A stretch of DNA of 36,156 nucleotides from Paenibacillus sacheonensis (GTDB taxonomy: Bacteria; Bacillota; Bacilli; Paenibacillales; Paenibacillaceae). Of this stretch, positions 7,195-16,069 are shown piece by piece; within the stretch, counting starts at the first letter, position 1; each line of letters starts with the position of its first letter. Below the pieces are notes generated by a model. It was not told the DNA's origin. It did not search any database and saw only the letters and a list, made by a program, of their open reading frames with translations. The position numbers and the translations under genes are program-made. Location: NCBI RefSeq assembly GCF_009909195.1, contig NZ_JAAAMU010000034.1:1-36156 (forward strand), given 5' to 3'.

Positions 7195-8295
7195 GTGATT
7201 CGAACCGAAGAACTGCTGCTTAACGTCGGCCCGCAGCATCCCAGCACGCATGGCGTTTTCCGCATTATCGTCAAGCTTGACGGCGAAGTCATTACGGAAG
7301 CGACGCCGGTCATGGGCTACCTGCACCGGGGGACGGAGAAACTTGCGGAAGATCTGAATTATACCCAAATCATTCCCTATACCGACCGGATGGATTACGT
7401 ATCCGCGATGACGACCAACTACGTGCTCTGCCACGCCGTCGAGAAGATGATGGGCCTCGAGGTGCCGGAACGGGCGGAGTTCATGCGGCTGATCGTGATG
7501 GAGCTGCAGCGTATCGCCAGCCATCTCGTCTGGTGGGGCACGTATTTGCTGGATATCGGCGCGATGAGCCCGTTTCTGTTCGCGTTCCGCGACCGGGAAA
7601 TCATCATTAATTTGTTCAACGAGCTGTGCGGCGCAAGGCTGACGTACAATTACATGCGCGTGGGAGGCGTCAAATGGGATGCTCCTCCGGGCTGGATCGA
7701 ACAGGTGCGCGATTTTATTCCCTACATGGAAAGCAAGCTGGACGAGTATCACAACCTTGTCAGCGGCAATGAAATTTTCCTGGCCCGGATCAGGGGCGTC
7801 GGGCGTTACGATGCGGCAACTGCCGTCAATTTCGGCTTGTCGGGCGCGAACCTGCGGTCCACCGGCGTGAATTGGGATCTGCGCAAAAACAAGCCGTACA
7901 GCTTGTACGACCGATTCGAATTCGATGTTCCGCTGGGAAGCGTAGGCGACTGCTATGACCGGTACAACATCCGTCTCGAGGAAATCCGCCAGTCGCTTCG
8001 CATTCTGAAGCAGGCGCTGGAGCAGTTCCCGGGTCCGGGCGACGTGATGGGCAAGGTGCCGCGGGTGATACGTCCGCCGGCAGGCGAGCTGTATGTCGGC
8101 ATCGAATCGCCTCGCGGCGAGATCGGCTGCCATATCGTATCCAAAGGCAAGGCGGAGCCGTATCGCCTCAAATTCCGGCGTCCTTCGTTCGTCAATCTGC
8201 AGATTCTGCCGAAGCTGCTCGTCGGCGAGACGATGACGAACCTCATTACCATACTAGGCGGCATCGATATTGTCGTCGGGGAGGTCGACTGCTAA
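7195..8295 (+). CDS. nuoD: Complex I subunit D (49-kDa), quinone-site subunit
   Basis: 366 residues, typical length. Family landmarks are present in order: GPQHPSTHGVFR near the N-terminus, MGYLHRGTEKLAE, YTDRMDYVSAM, ASHLVWWGT, RGEIGCHIVSKG, and the C-terminal GGIDIVVGEVD. NuoD forms the quinone pocket with NuoB and derives from the large subunit of NiFe hydrogenases. The GTG start follows GGAGGTG (7179-7185), which overlaps the end of nuoC. The last residue is Cys, where I remember most NuoD proteins ending in a conserved Arg (EVDR); this could be a natural substitution or a sequence error. Confidence 0.96.
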   Translation: MIRTEELLLNVGPQHPSTHGVFRIIVKLDGEVITEATPVMGYLHRGTEKLAEDLNYTQIIPYTDRMDYVSAMTTNYVLCHAVEKMMGLEVPERAEFMRLIVMELQRIASHLVWWGTYLLDIGAMSPFLFAFRDREIIINLFNELCGARLTYNYMRVGGVKWDAPPGWIEQVRDFIPYMESKLDEYHNLVSGNEIFLARIRGVGRYDAATAVNFGLSGANLRSTGVNWDLRKNKPYSLYDRFEFDVPLGSVGDCYDRYNIRLEEIRQSLRILKQALEQFPGPGDVMGKVPRVIRPPAGELYVGIESPRGEIGCHIVSKGKAEPYRLKFRRPSFVNLQILPKLLVGETMTNLITILGGIDIVVGEVDC

Positions 8296-9305
8296 TGGGA
8301 GCCTGGCTTGACGAAACCTTGACCTGGGGCCATGCGCTCTTGTTCTTCCTGTGGGGCGTCATCCTTCTCATGATCGTCCTCGGTTTCGTAACGTACGCGA
8401 TTTTCTTCGAACGGAAAGTCATCGGCTGGATGCAGTACCGGATCGGTCCGAACCGGGTCGGACCGTGGGGGCTGCTGCAGTCGGTAGCCGATATTACGAA
8501 GCTGCTGATCAAAGAGGATACGATCCCCCGCAAGGCGGACCGGGCGCTGTTCATCCTGGCCCCGGCGCTTGCGTATATACCGGCCTTTGCCGTGCTGGCG
8601 GTCATTCCGTATACGAATAAGCTGTATTTTGCCGACATCAATGTCGGACTGCTCTACTATGTCGCGTTGTCGGGCATCTCGACGATCGCGATCATCCTCG
8701 GCGGCTGGTCGTCGAACAACAAATACGCGCTTCTCGGAGGCATGCGCTCCGCCGCGCAAATGATCAGCTACGAGGTGCCGCTCGTCATCTCCGTCGTCGG
8801 CGTCGTCATGCTGTCGGGCACGCTGAACCTGCGAGGCATCGGCGAGCAGCAGGGGGACTGGTTTTGGGAATGGAACTTCCTGCCGCAGATTCTGGGCTTC
8901 GTCGTCTTCATTATCGCGGCGGTGTCGGAGCTGAACCGTACGCCGTTCGATTTGCCGGAAGCGGAGTCGGAGCTTGTCGCCGGCTATCACGTCGAATACA
9001 GCGGATTCCGTTTCGCGTTCTTCATGCTGACGGAGTACGTGTACGTGTACGCGATCGCCGCGCTGACGACGGTGCTCTTCCTTGGAGGCTGGCATGCGCC
9101 GTTCCCGTTCCTGGACTGGGTGCCGGGAATCATATGGTTCCTGCTCAAATTCACGTCGATCGTCTTCTTCCTGTTCTGGATCAGGGCGACCCTGCCGCGG
9201 ATCCGCATCGATCAGCTCATGGGGCTCGGTTGGAAGGTCCTGCTTCCGGTGGCGATTCTGAACGTGTTTCTGACGGCGGTTTACATGGAGCTGTTCATTA
9301 AATAG
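8295..9305 (+). CDS. nuoH: Complex I subunit H (membrane arm, quinone tunnel)
   Basis: 336 residues with about eight membrane helices. The cytosolic-loop signature AVSELNRTPFDLPEAESELV, followed by GYHVEYSGFRFAFF, is intact, as are FFERKVIGWMQYRIGPNRVGP near the N-terminus and the charged loops around the quinone tunnel. The start ATG shares one base with the nuoD stop (TAATG). The gene is followed by an unusual 238-nt gap filled with hairpin repeats, whereas all other nuo genes are separated by a few bases or overlap. Confidence 0.96.
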   Translation: MGAWLDETLTWGHALLFFLWGVILLMIVLGFVTYAIFFERKVIGWMQYRIGPNRVGPWGLLQSVADITKLLIKEDTIPRKADRALFILAPALAYIPAFAVLAVIPYTNKLYFADINVGLLYYVALSGISTIAIILGGWSSNNKYALLGGMRSAAQMISYEVPLVISVVGVVMLSGTLNLRGIGEQQGDWFWEWNFLPQILGFVVFIIAAVSELNRTPFDLPEAESELVAGYHVEYSGFRFAFFMLTEYVYVYAIAALTTVLFLGGWHAPFPFLDWVPGIIWFLLKFTSIVFFLFWIRATLPRIRIDQLMGLGWKVLLPVAILNVFLTAVYMELFIK

Positions 9306-9320
9306 GGGCGGCTTCGTCAC

Positions 9321-9521
9321 AAAACGAAGCGTAAGCTTTCGAAGTAGTTTTGTTTTATGCCGGGAGCCCCGGCATAGGCTTCGCACCAAAACTTAGCATA
9401 GGCTTCCGAAGCAGTTTTGTTTTACTTGTCGGGAGCCTGACAAGAGCTTCGCACCAAACGAAGCGTAAGCTTTCGAAGTAGTTTTGTTTTATGCCAGGGG
9501 CCCCGGCATAGGCTTCGCACC
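9321..9521 (+). repeat. Three tandem hairpin-bearing repeats between nuoH and nuoI
   Basis: Units at 9321-9387, 9388-9455 and 9456-9521 (67, 68, 66 nt) share the order AAAACGAAGC - GTTTTGTTTTA - hairpin - GGCTTCGCACC. Partial copies flank them (9309-9320 and 9522-9530). The hairpins are ATGCCGGG/CCCGGCAT in unit 1 (9357-9375), CTTGTC/GACAAG in unit 2 (9425-9444), and ATGCC/GGCAT in unit 3. Between units 1 and 2 three stem positions change on both sides at once, so pairing is kept. The unit lengths are not multiples of three and stops occur, so this is not coding. No long T run follows the hairpins, so they are not plain terminators. Confidence 0.88.
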
Positions 9522-9543
9522 AAAACTTAGAGGAGGGCGAAGA

Positions 9544-9999
9544 ATGAAAGGTCTCTTAAAAGGGCTTGGCGTCACGCTGCAATCCATGACCAAGAAGAAA
9601 GTGACGACCTCCTATCCCGATGTTCCGATTATCATGCCGGACCGATTTCGCGGCATTCAGCATTTCGAGCCCGACAAATGCATCGTGTGCAACCAATGCG
9701 TGCGCATCTGCCCGACCGAATGCATCACGCTCACGGGCAAGGCGAATCCGGATCCCGACAAAAAGGGCAAGGTCATCGATACGTACGACATCAACTTCGA
9801 AATCTGCATCCTGTGCGACCTCTGCACGGAGGTTTGTCCGACGGAAGCCATCGTCATGACGGGCAATTTCGAGCTGGCGTCCTACAGCCGCGACGATTTG
9901 TTCAAGGATATGAAATGGCTGGACGACAACAACCGTCATGTCCGCCAGGACAACAACAATATCGGCGCGCCCGCTGCAGCCAAGGGAGGCGCGAAGTAA
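9544..9999 (+). CDS. nuoI: Complex I subunit I, 2x[4Fe-4S] ferredoxin-like
   Basis: 151 residues. Two classical cluster motifs are present, CIVCNQCVRICP and CILCDLCTEVCP, which bind clusters N6a and N6b on the path to N2. The ATG at 9544 is fixed by AGGAGGG (9531-9537), which directly follows the last partial repeat of the nuoH-nuoI gap. An in-frame extension upstream to 9484 would run into repeat sequence and is rejected. The C-terminal tail (DNNRHVRQDNNNIGAPAAAKGGAK) is short, polar and probably disordered. Because no NuoE, F or G is encoded here, NuoI is the outermost Fe-S subunit of the encoded complex and so the likely entry point for electrons. Confidence 0.96.
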   Translation: MKGLLKGLGVTLQSMTKKKVTTSYPDVPIIMPDRFRGIQHFEPDKCIVCNQCVRICPTECITLTGKANPDPDKKGKVIDTYDINFEICILCDLCTEVCPTEAIVMTGNFELASYSRDDLFKDMKWLDDNNRHVRQDNNNIGAPAAAKGGAK

Positions 10000-10002
10000 C
10001 GC

Positions 10003-10521
10003 ATGTTCAATATCGATTTCACCGGCGAGTTCGTCGCGTTCTTCGTATTCTCCGTCTTGATTATCAGCGGCGCGGTACTGATGGTCAGCTTTACGAAAGT
10101 CGTGCACATGGTCGTTTCGCTGGCAGCCGTTTTCATCGGCGTCGCGGGAATGTTCATTTTGCTGGACGCCGAGTTTCTGGCTTTCGTACAGGTGCTCATC
10201 TATGCCGGCGCCGTCTCTATTCTGATGATCTTCGGCATCATGATGACGAAGCATCAGGACTCGGGAGCGGAACGGCCGCGCACGCTGAACGATACGTTGT
10301 CGGCGATCGGGGCTTTGGCGCTGTTCGGCATCCTCTTCTATGCAATCCGCCAATCGGATTTTCCGGAGCCACAGACGGTTCCGGACGGAACGGTCGACAA
10401 TACGATGGCCATCGGCCAGCAGCTGTTTACTGGTTATGTCGTGCCGTTCGAGCTGGTGTCCGTGCTGCTGACGGTCGCGTTTATCGGCGCGATCGTGCTG
10501 GCGAAGAAGGAGGCGGACTAA
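10003..10521 (+). CDS. nuoJ: Complex I subunit J (membrane arm)
   Basis: 172 residues with five hydrophobic segments. The NuoJ core is clear: the segment around VVHMVVSLAAVFIGVAGMF and then LDAEFLAFVQVLIYAGAVSILMIFGIMM, which includes the pi-bulge helix region of the third transmembrane segment. It sits three bases after nuoI and abuts nuoK without a gap. The C-terminus ends in KKEAD on the cytosolic side. Confidence 0.95.
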   Translation: MFNIDFTGEFVAFFVFSVLIISGAVLMVSFTKVVHMVVSLAAVFIGVAGMFILLDAEFLAFVQVLIYAGAVSILMIFGIMMTKHQDSGAERPRTLNDTLSAIGALALFGILFYAIRQSDFPEPQTVPDGTVDNTMAIGQQLFTGYVVPFELVSVLLTVAFIGAIVLAKKEAD

Positions 10522-10824
10522 ATGTTATCCTCGTATTTAACCATGGCGGCAATCTTGTTCTGCATCGGGCTGTACGGCGCCCTGACGAAGCGCAATGCCG
10601 TTATCGTCCTGCTGTCGATCGAACTGATGCTGAACGCGGTCAACTTGAATCTGGTTGCGTTCTCCAAATACGGGGTCGTGCCTTCACTGACAGGGCAAAT
10701 GTTTACGCTGTTCAGCATTGCGGTCGCGGCTGCCGAGGCGGCTGTCGGCATCGCGGTGCTGATCGCGTTATACCGGGCGCGCGGTACCGTCAACGTGGAC
10801 GATTACGACGAGATGAGGAGGTAA
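10522..10824 (+). CDS. nuoK: Complex I subunit K (membrane arm, MrpC-like)
   Basis: 100 residues and three helices, the exact size of NuoK. The conserved glutamates of the proton path are visible: one in LLSIELMLNAVNLNLVAFS (second helix) and one in AAAEAAVGIAVLIALYR (third helix). Its ATG directly follows the nuoJ stop. Confidence 0.96.
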   Translation: MLSSYLTMAAILFCIGLYGALTKRNAVIVLLSIELMLNAVNLNLVAFSKYGVVPSLTGQMFTLFSIAVAAAEAAVGIAVLIALYRARGTVNVDDYDEMRR

Positions 10825-10830
10825 GCGCGT

Positions 10831-12702
10831 ATGGATACGACTTTTTCGCAGGCTGCCTGGCTCATTCCGCTCTTTCCGCTCGCGGCGTTTCTGCTGCTGC
10901 TGGCCTTCGGCCGCTCGTCCCGGATGATCGGCGTCCTGCTCGGTTCCGTCAGTTCGCTCGCGGGCTTCGTGCTTTCGCTGTTGGTGCTGATCGAGCATAT
11001 GACGAAGGGTCAGCATGATTATCAGTATGCGGTCAAGTGGATCGACACGGGCAGCATCGTTTTCAAGGCCGGCTTCGAAGTGACGAATCTGACCGCGCTC
11101 ATGCTCGTCGTGGTCACGGCGGTCAGCTTCCTCGTCAATGTCTATTCGGCCGGCTACATGAAAGGCGACGAACGGATTTCCGTCTTCTACAGCTATGTGG
11201 CGCTATTCACCTTCTCCATGCTGGGATTGGTGCTCGCGGACAACATGCTGACGCTCTATGTATTCTGGGAGCTTGTCGGCGTCTGCTCGTTCCTGCTCGT
11301 CGGCTTCTGGTTCAGCAAGCCGGAAGCGAGAGCGGCTGCCAAGAAGGCGTTTATCGTGACGCGGATCGGCGATGCCGGCTTGCTGCTCGGCATTCTGCTG
11401 CTGTACTGGTATATGCCGGACCACGCGCTCGATTTCGTGCGGATCGGCAATGCGTTCGAAGGCGGCACCGGCGTCATCGCCGCAAGCGTGACGACGTGGA
11501 TCGCCATTCTGATCTTTATCGGCGCCGTCGGCAAATCCGGCCAATTTCCGCTGCATGTGTGGCTGCCGGACGCCATGGAAGGCCCGACGCCGATCAGCGC
11601 GCTCATCCATGCGGCGACGATGGTCGCGGCAGGCGTCTACCTGGTCGCGCGGACGTTCGATATTTTTCAAGCCTCGCAGACGGCCATGGACATCGTGGCG
11701 TACATCGGCGGTTTTACCGCGATCTTCGCGGCAACGATCGGGGTCGCGCAGAACGACATCAAGCGCATACTCGCGTATTCGACGGTCAGTCAACTGGGCT
11801 ACATGATGATGGCCCTGGGATTGAATTCGATGACGGGCGGGATTTTCCATCTCTTTACGCATGCGTTCTTCAAAGCGCTTCTCTTCCTGGGGGCGGGCAG
11901 CGTCATCCATGCCGTACATACGCAGAACATTCAAGAGATGGGCGGGCTCGGTTCCAAAATGAAAATTACCGCCTGGACGTTCGGCATCGGGGCGCTGGCG
12001 CTGTCCGGCATCCCGCCGTTCTCGGGTTTCTGGTCCAAAGATATGATTCTGAATATCGCGTATCACGAGAAACCGGCGCTCTTCGTCATCGGCGTCGTGG
12101 CGGCGTTCTTCACCGCCTTCTATATGGCACGGCTCTTCTTCCTCGTCTTCATGGGCAAGCCCAAGGGAGAGCGCCATGCGCATGAGTCGCCGCCGTCCAT
12201 GACCGGTCCGCTGATCGTGCTCGCGGTGCTGGCGGTCGTCGCCGGCTTCGTGCAGACGCCGTGGAACGACACGCTGGGGAATTGGTTGACCGACGGCGCG
12301 GAGCAGGAGAACGGCGGCGGCGGTCTCGTGATGGTGATCTCCGCGGCAATCGGACTGCTCGGCTTGTACATGGGCTGGCTCGTATTCGTCAAAGGCATGA
12401 TCTCGCGCGATTTCGTCTCGTCGCGAGCCCCTTGGCTCGTCCGTTTACTGGAACGAAAATATTATATCGACGAGCTGTACGAAGCTGCGATCGTTCGTCC
12501 GCTGCGCGCGCTTGGCGGCCTGCTGAACGGCATTGACGATTATGTCGTAGACGGGCTCGTGCGCGCGGCCGGCGGAGCGGCGTTCCTGATCGGCAGGGGC
12601 GGTACGCGGATGCAGAACGGCCAAGTACAAACCTACGGACTTATCACCGCGTTCGCGCTCGTCATTCTAATTGCGGCAGTCGCACTAAGGAGGTTCTGGT
12701 AA
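10831..12702 (+). CDS. nuoL: Complex I subunit L (antiporter-like, proton pumping)
   Basis: 623 residues, about 16 helices. Conserved features include the Glu in FWELVGVCSFLLVGFW, the Lys in IGAVGKSGQFPLHVWLPDAM, GPTPISALIHAATMVAAGVYL, and the broken-helix region around FTHAFFKALLFLGAG. The C-terminal part (RLLERKYYIDELYEA.. onward) forms the lateral helix and last transmembrane segment. NuoL, M and N each provide one proton channel. The stop overlaps the nuoM ATG by one base. The length and motif set are normal, without frameshift. Confidence 0.96.
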   Translation: MDTTFSQAAWLIPLFPLAAFLLLLAFGRSSRMIGVLLGSVSSLAGFVLSLLVLIEHMTKGQHDYQYAVKWIDTGSIVFKAGFEVTNLTALMLVVVTAVSFLVNVYSAGYMKGDERISVFYSYVALFTFSMLGLVLADNMLTLYVFWELVGVCSFLLVGFWFSKPEARAAAKKAFIVTRIGDAGLLLGILLLYWYMPDHALDFVRIGNAFEGGTGVIAASVTTWIAILIFIGAVGKSGQFPLHVWLPDAMEGPTPISALIHAATMVAAGVYLVARTFDIFQASQTAMDIVAYIGGFTAIFAATIGVAQNDIKRILAYSTVSQLGYMMMALGLNSMTGGIFHLFTHAFFKALLFLGAGSVIHAVHTQNIQEMGGLGSKMKITAWTFGIGALALSGIPPFSGFWSKDMILNIAYHEKPALFVIGVVAAFFTAFYMARLFFLVFMGKPKGERHAHESPPSMTGPLIVLAVLAVVAGFVQTPWNDTLGNWLTDGAEQENGGGGLVMVISAAIGLLGLYMGWLVFVKGMISRDFVSSRAPWLVRLLERKYYIDELYEAAIVRPLRALGGLLNGIDDYVVDGLVRAAGGAAFLIGRGGTRMQNGQVQTYGLITAFALVILIAAVALRRFW

Positions 12703-14330
12703 TGCTCGCGGATCTTCCGATACTCTCGCTGATTACGTTCTCGCCGCTGCTCGGCCTGCTGGTGCTCCTGTTTCTCCCGAAACAGCGCAGCCGCTGGATC
12801 AAAGTAACCGCCATTACGGCAACGCTTCTTCCGCTCCTGCTCTCGTTATGGCTGTACGCGGACTATAACGGCGTCAAGGGCGGCAAGCCTTACGAGGAAA
12901 CGGCAACCTGGATCTCGACCTCGCTCAATAAAGAAGCGGTAGGCGACGTGAGCTCGTACACGCTGGAATTGCAGTACCATATGGGCGTGGATGGTTTGTC
13001 CATGCCGCTGCTCTTGTTGACGACGATCGTCGGCGTCATGGCCGCGCTCGCATCGGTGCATATCAAGAAGCGGTGGAAATCGTTCTACATTTGGTTCCTG
13101 CTGCTGGAGGTCGGGATGATCGGCGTTTTCCTGGCGAGGGACGTGTTCCTCTTCTTCGTCTTCTTCGAAATGACGCTCATTCCGATGTTCTTCTTAATCG
13201 GAATCTGGGGCTATATGAACCGAGAGCAGGCGGCGAACAAGTTCTTGATCTATAACGGCATCGGTTCCGCGATCATGCTGCTGGCGTTCGTGTTCCTGGT
13301 CGCCACTGCCGGCTTTCGGGCGGATCCGCTTCCCGACCAGCAGCAAATGCACTTGTCCTACAGCGGCAGCTACGATGTCATCGGCTCGAATCTCGCCGAC
13401 AAGGACGCTTACGTCAACATGCCTCAGCTGGCGCAGGGGGCGGACAATCCGCTTTATCTGTCCGATCGCATGCATTGGGTGATCTTCCTGCTGCTACTGA
13501 TCGCCTTCGGCATCAAGCTGCCGATCTTCCCTTTCCATACGTGGATGCTGAAGGTGCATGCGGAGGCACCTCCCTCGGTCGTCATGATCCACTCCGGCGT
13601 ACTGCTCAAGATGGGAGCCTACGGCCTGCTGCGCTTCGGGGTGTTCATGTTTCCCTCGCAGACGCATGACTGGGCAACGGTACTGGCGATATTGGGCGTC
13701 ATCAACATTCTGTACGGCGCCGTGCTTGCGCTGGTGCAGAAGGAATTCAAGCTGGTGCTGGCCTATTCTTCCATCAGCCATATGGGCATCGTGCTGCTTG
13801 GGATCGCATCCCTCAACGAGATCGGGCTTCACGGAGCGATCATTCAACTCGTCTCGCACGGCTTCATCTCGGCGCTGCTCTTCCTGATCGTCGGCAGCAT
13901 CTATGCACGCACGGGCTCGACGGAGCTTAAGGATTTGGGCGGGCTTGCCCGGAGCATGCCGTTCCTGAGCGGCGTCCTGCTGACGGCAGGGATGGCTTCG
14001 CTGGGACTGCCGGGCTTGTCCGGGTTCATCGGGGAGTTCCTGTCGCTGCTGGGCTTGTTCGATTCCATGCGCGTCATCACGGGCATTGCCGTGCTCGGCG
14101 TCATCCTGACGGCGGTCTATGTCCTCCGCAGCGTGCTCGGCATTACCTTCGGGGCCGTCCCCGAGCGGCTCGCGGCCGTACGGGACGTGCGGCTCGTCGA
14201 AGCGGTGCCGATGATCGCGCTGCTCGCGTTTATCGTATTGATCGGGGTGTACCCGGCCGTATTGACGGAGCCGATGCAGCATGGCTTCGACACGCTGCTG
14301 CAGCAGCTATCTGAGAAGGCGGGGAGGTAG
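12702..14330 (+). CDS. nuoM: Complex I subunit M (antiporter-like, proton pumping)
   Basis: 542 residues, about 14 helices. Key features are FFFEMTLIPMFFLIGIWG with the conserved Glu of helix 5, FPFHTWMLKVHAEAPPSVV and VMIHSGVLLKMGAYGLLRF with the channel Lys, and LVLAYSSISHMGIVLLGI. An insertion of about 60 residues (RADPLPDQQQMHLSYSGS and following) between helices is somewhat polar and may face the outside. The start shares a base with the nuoL stop, which implies coupled translation. Confidence 0.96.
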   Translation: MLADLPILSLITFSPLLGLLVLLFLPKQRSRWIKVTAITATLLPLLLSLWLYADYNGVKGGKPYEETATWISTSLNKEAVGDVSSYTLELQYHMGVDGLSMPLLLLTTIVGVMAALASVHIKKRWKSFYIWFLLLEVGMIGVFLARDVFLFFVFFEMTLIPMFFLIGIWGYMNREQAANKFLIYNGIGSAIMLLAFVFLVATAGFRADPLPDQQQMHLSYSGSYDVIGSNLADKDAYVNMPQLAQGADNPLYLSDRMHWVIFLLLLIAFGIKLPIFPFHTWMLKVHAEAPPSVVMIHSGVLLKMGAYGLLRFGVFMFPSQTHDWATVLAILGVINILYGAVLALVQKEFKLVLAYSSISHMGIVLLGIASLNEIGLHGAIIQLVSHGFISALLFLIVGSIYARTGSTELKDLGGLARSMPFLSGVLLTAGMASLGLPGLSGFIGEFLSLLGLFDSMRVITGIAVLGVILTAVYVLRSVLGITFGAVPERLAAVRDVRLVEAVPMIALLAFIVLIGVYPAVLTEPMQHGFDTLLQQLSEKAGR

Positions 14331-14335
14331 GGAAT

Positions 14336-15898
14336 ATGGACGCTGCACAACAATTGCAGTCACTCACCTGGAGCGATGCGGCCTATCTCGCCCCGGAATG
14401 GATTCTGATCGCGTTCATGATCGTGCTGGCCGTGCTGGACCTGTTCCTGCCGCGCCGCGCCTTGACGGGCTGGCTGACGCTGGCCGGCCTGCTGACCTCG
14501 CTCGGCTTTGTCATCTGGCGCTTGACCGAGCTTGCGGGCGCGACGCCGCAGGCCGGAGCAGACGGGCAGGCCGTCTCCGGCGTCATTCGGATTATGGCGG
14601 ACAGCTATCGGATCGATTACTTTTCCAGTCTGCTGAAAATCATCTTCCTCGTCGCTACGGCGCTGATCGTGCTCATGAGCCTGGGGACGGTGCGAAAGGC
14701 GGACATTCCGGACCGCGGCGAATTTTATTATTTGCTGCTGCCGGCCGTATGCGGCGCGATGATCATGGCTTCCTCCGGCGACATGATTACGCTGTACATC
14801 GGTCTTGAGCTGTTGAGCATCACCACCTACGTGCTCGTCGGCATCCGCAAGCATTCGGTTCAGTCCACGGAGGCGGCTTTCAAATACGTCGTCACGGGCG
14901 GCATATCCTCCGCGCTGATCCTGTTCGGCATGTCTTATCTGTACGGCATTACCGGCGCAACGAACTTGGGCGCCATCGGCGAAGGTCTCAAAGCGCACGC
15001 CATCGATTTTCCGGCTATTCTGTACGTGGCCTTCTTCTTCATCCTTGCGGGTCTCGGCATCAAAATCGCCGCTGCGCCGTTCCATTACTGGTCGACGGAC
15101 GTGTACCAAGGCGCGCCGACGCCGGTCACCGCTTTCCTTGCGGTCGTGTCCAAGGGCGCTGCATTCGCCGTTATTTTCCGCATCGTATATAACTTGGCCT
15201 TCTATTCCTCCTCGCCGGGCAAGCCGGTAGCGGATGATGTGTTCCTCGTGCTGCTGATCCTGGCAGCGGCGGCTATGCTCGTCGGCTCGACGATGGCGCT
15301 GCGGCAATATAACGTGAAGAGGCTCTTCGCGCTCTCTGGCGTGGCCAATGCTGGCTATATGCTGGTTCCGCTGGGCTTGTCGATCAAAGGCATGCACGCT
15401 TCGGGAGTCGGCGAATTCATCTTCTACCTGGCCGCGTATCTGCTCATGACGATCGGCGCGCTGACCGTCTACGCCGTCATTGCCAAATCCACGAGCCAAG
15501 AGGATGTAGGCGGCTTCGCGGGGTTGTATTACCGGGCCCCGTGGACGGCGGCGGCCATGATCGTCTTCATGCTCTCCTTGGCCGGCCTGCCGGTGACGGG
15601 CGGTTTCTTCGGGAAACTGTTCATCCTGCTGGGCACGGTACAGTCCAAGGACTACTGGATTGCCGCAGTCATGGTCGTGAGCAGCGTCATCTCGTATTAC
15701 TTCTACTTCGGTCTCATTCGTCAAATGTTCATGCGTTCGACGAACGAGGCGGACGTGGAGGTTCCCGCGACGAGCGGCATCGTGATATGGCTGTGCGCGG
15801 CCGCTACGGTCGCGCTCGGCATCGTGCCAGGGCCGGCGCTCGACTGGATCAACAGCCATTTCTCGTTGGTGAACGATCTGTTTATAAGCATGGGTTAG
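14336..15898 (+). CDS. nuoN: Complex I subunit N (antiporter-like, proton pumping)
   Basis: 520 residues, about 14 helices. Family landmarks are LYIGLELLSITTYVLVGIRK with the helix-5 Glu, FKYVVTGGISSALILFGMS, APFHYWSTDVYQGAPTPVTAF and VSKGAAFAVIFRI with the channel Lys. It is the last gene of the operon, five bases after nuoM and followed by a strong terminator at 15951. The set nuoABCDHIJKLMN gives an 11-subunit complex without the NADH-oxidising NuoEFG module. Confidence 0.96.
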   Translation: MDAAQQLQSLTWSDAAYLAPEWILIAFMIVLAVLDLFLPRRALTGWLTLAGLLTSLGFVIWRLTELAGATPQAGADGQAVSGVIRIMADSYRIDYFSSLLKIIFLVATALIVLMSLGTVRKADIPDRGEFYYLLLPAVCGAMIMASSGDMITLYIGLELLSITTYVLVGIRKHSVQSTEAAFKYVVTGGISSALILFGMSYLYGITGATNLGAIGEGLKAHAIDFPAILYVAFFFILAGLGIKIAAAPFHYWSTDVYQGAPTPVTAFLAVVSKGAAFAVIFRIVYNLAFYSSSPGKPVADDVFLVLLILAAAAMLVGSTMALRQYNVKRLFALSGVANAGYMLVPLGLSIKGMHASGVGEFIFYLAAYLLMTIGALTVYAVIAKSTSQEDVGGFAGLYYRAPWTAAAMIVFMLSLAGLPVTGGFFGKLFILLGTVQSKDYWIAAVMVVSSVISYYFYFGLIRQMFMRSTNEADVEVPATSGIVIWLCAAATVALGIVPGPALDWINSHFSLVNDLFISMG

Positions 15899-15950
15899 CA
15901 ACACGTCGTAAGGCAGCGCAGCTCAACTCGGCGATTGTTGCTATTCGCCA

Positions 15951-15996
15951 AGCCTCCAGCCCCGATCCGAAATCGGGTGCTGGAGGCTTTTGCTTT
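15951..15996 (+). terminator. Rho-independent terminator of the nuo operon
   Basis: The arms AGCCTCCAGC..CCCGAT (15951-15966) and ATCGGG..GCTGGAGGCT (15972-15988) pair with a single bulged base and a short loop, followed by TTTTGCTTTT. The stem is long and GC-rich. Confidence 0.9.
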
Positions 15997-16054
15997 TGGC
16001 GTTTTGTTCACAGCATCTTCAAGCGTAAGTACGCGTGATGACTCATAGTATGGA

Positions 16055-16069
16055 TTGTAATGATTACAT
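16055..16069 (+). promoter_or_regulatory. Fur-family-like 7-1-7 operator candidate
   Basis: TTGTAATGATTACAT contains the perfect 6-1-6 palindrome TGTAAT-G-ATTACA. It has the spacing and the AAT-N-ATT centre of Bacillus Fur, Zur and PerR boxes, and matches the Zur and PerR consensus equally well (11 of 14 defined positions each). It lies 120 nt upstream of the protease frame, just after a possible -10 (TAGTAT, 16046-16051). Which regulator binds, if any, cannot be told from sequence. Confidence 0.4.

Noticed and set aside
9321..9521. CRISPR array
   Set aside because: The units are contiguous with no unique spacers and their hairpins differ, and no cas gene is near.
9484..9543. Upstream extension of nuoI
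   Set aside because: It is read through the hairpin repeats; ATG 9544 has a near-perfect Shine-Dalgarno and matches the family start.
14360..15904. 514-residue minus-strand frame opposite nuoN, and similar long antisense frames opposite nuoC/nuoD and nuoL
   Set aside because: They are shadows of clear nuo genes with skewed composition and no ribosome-binding sites or domains.
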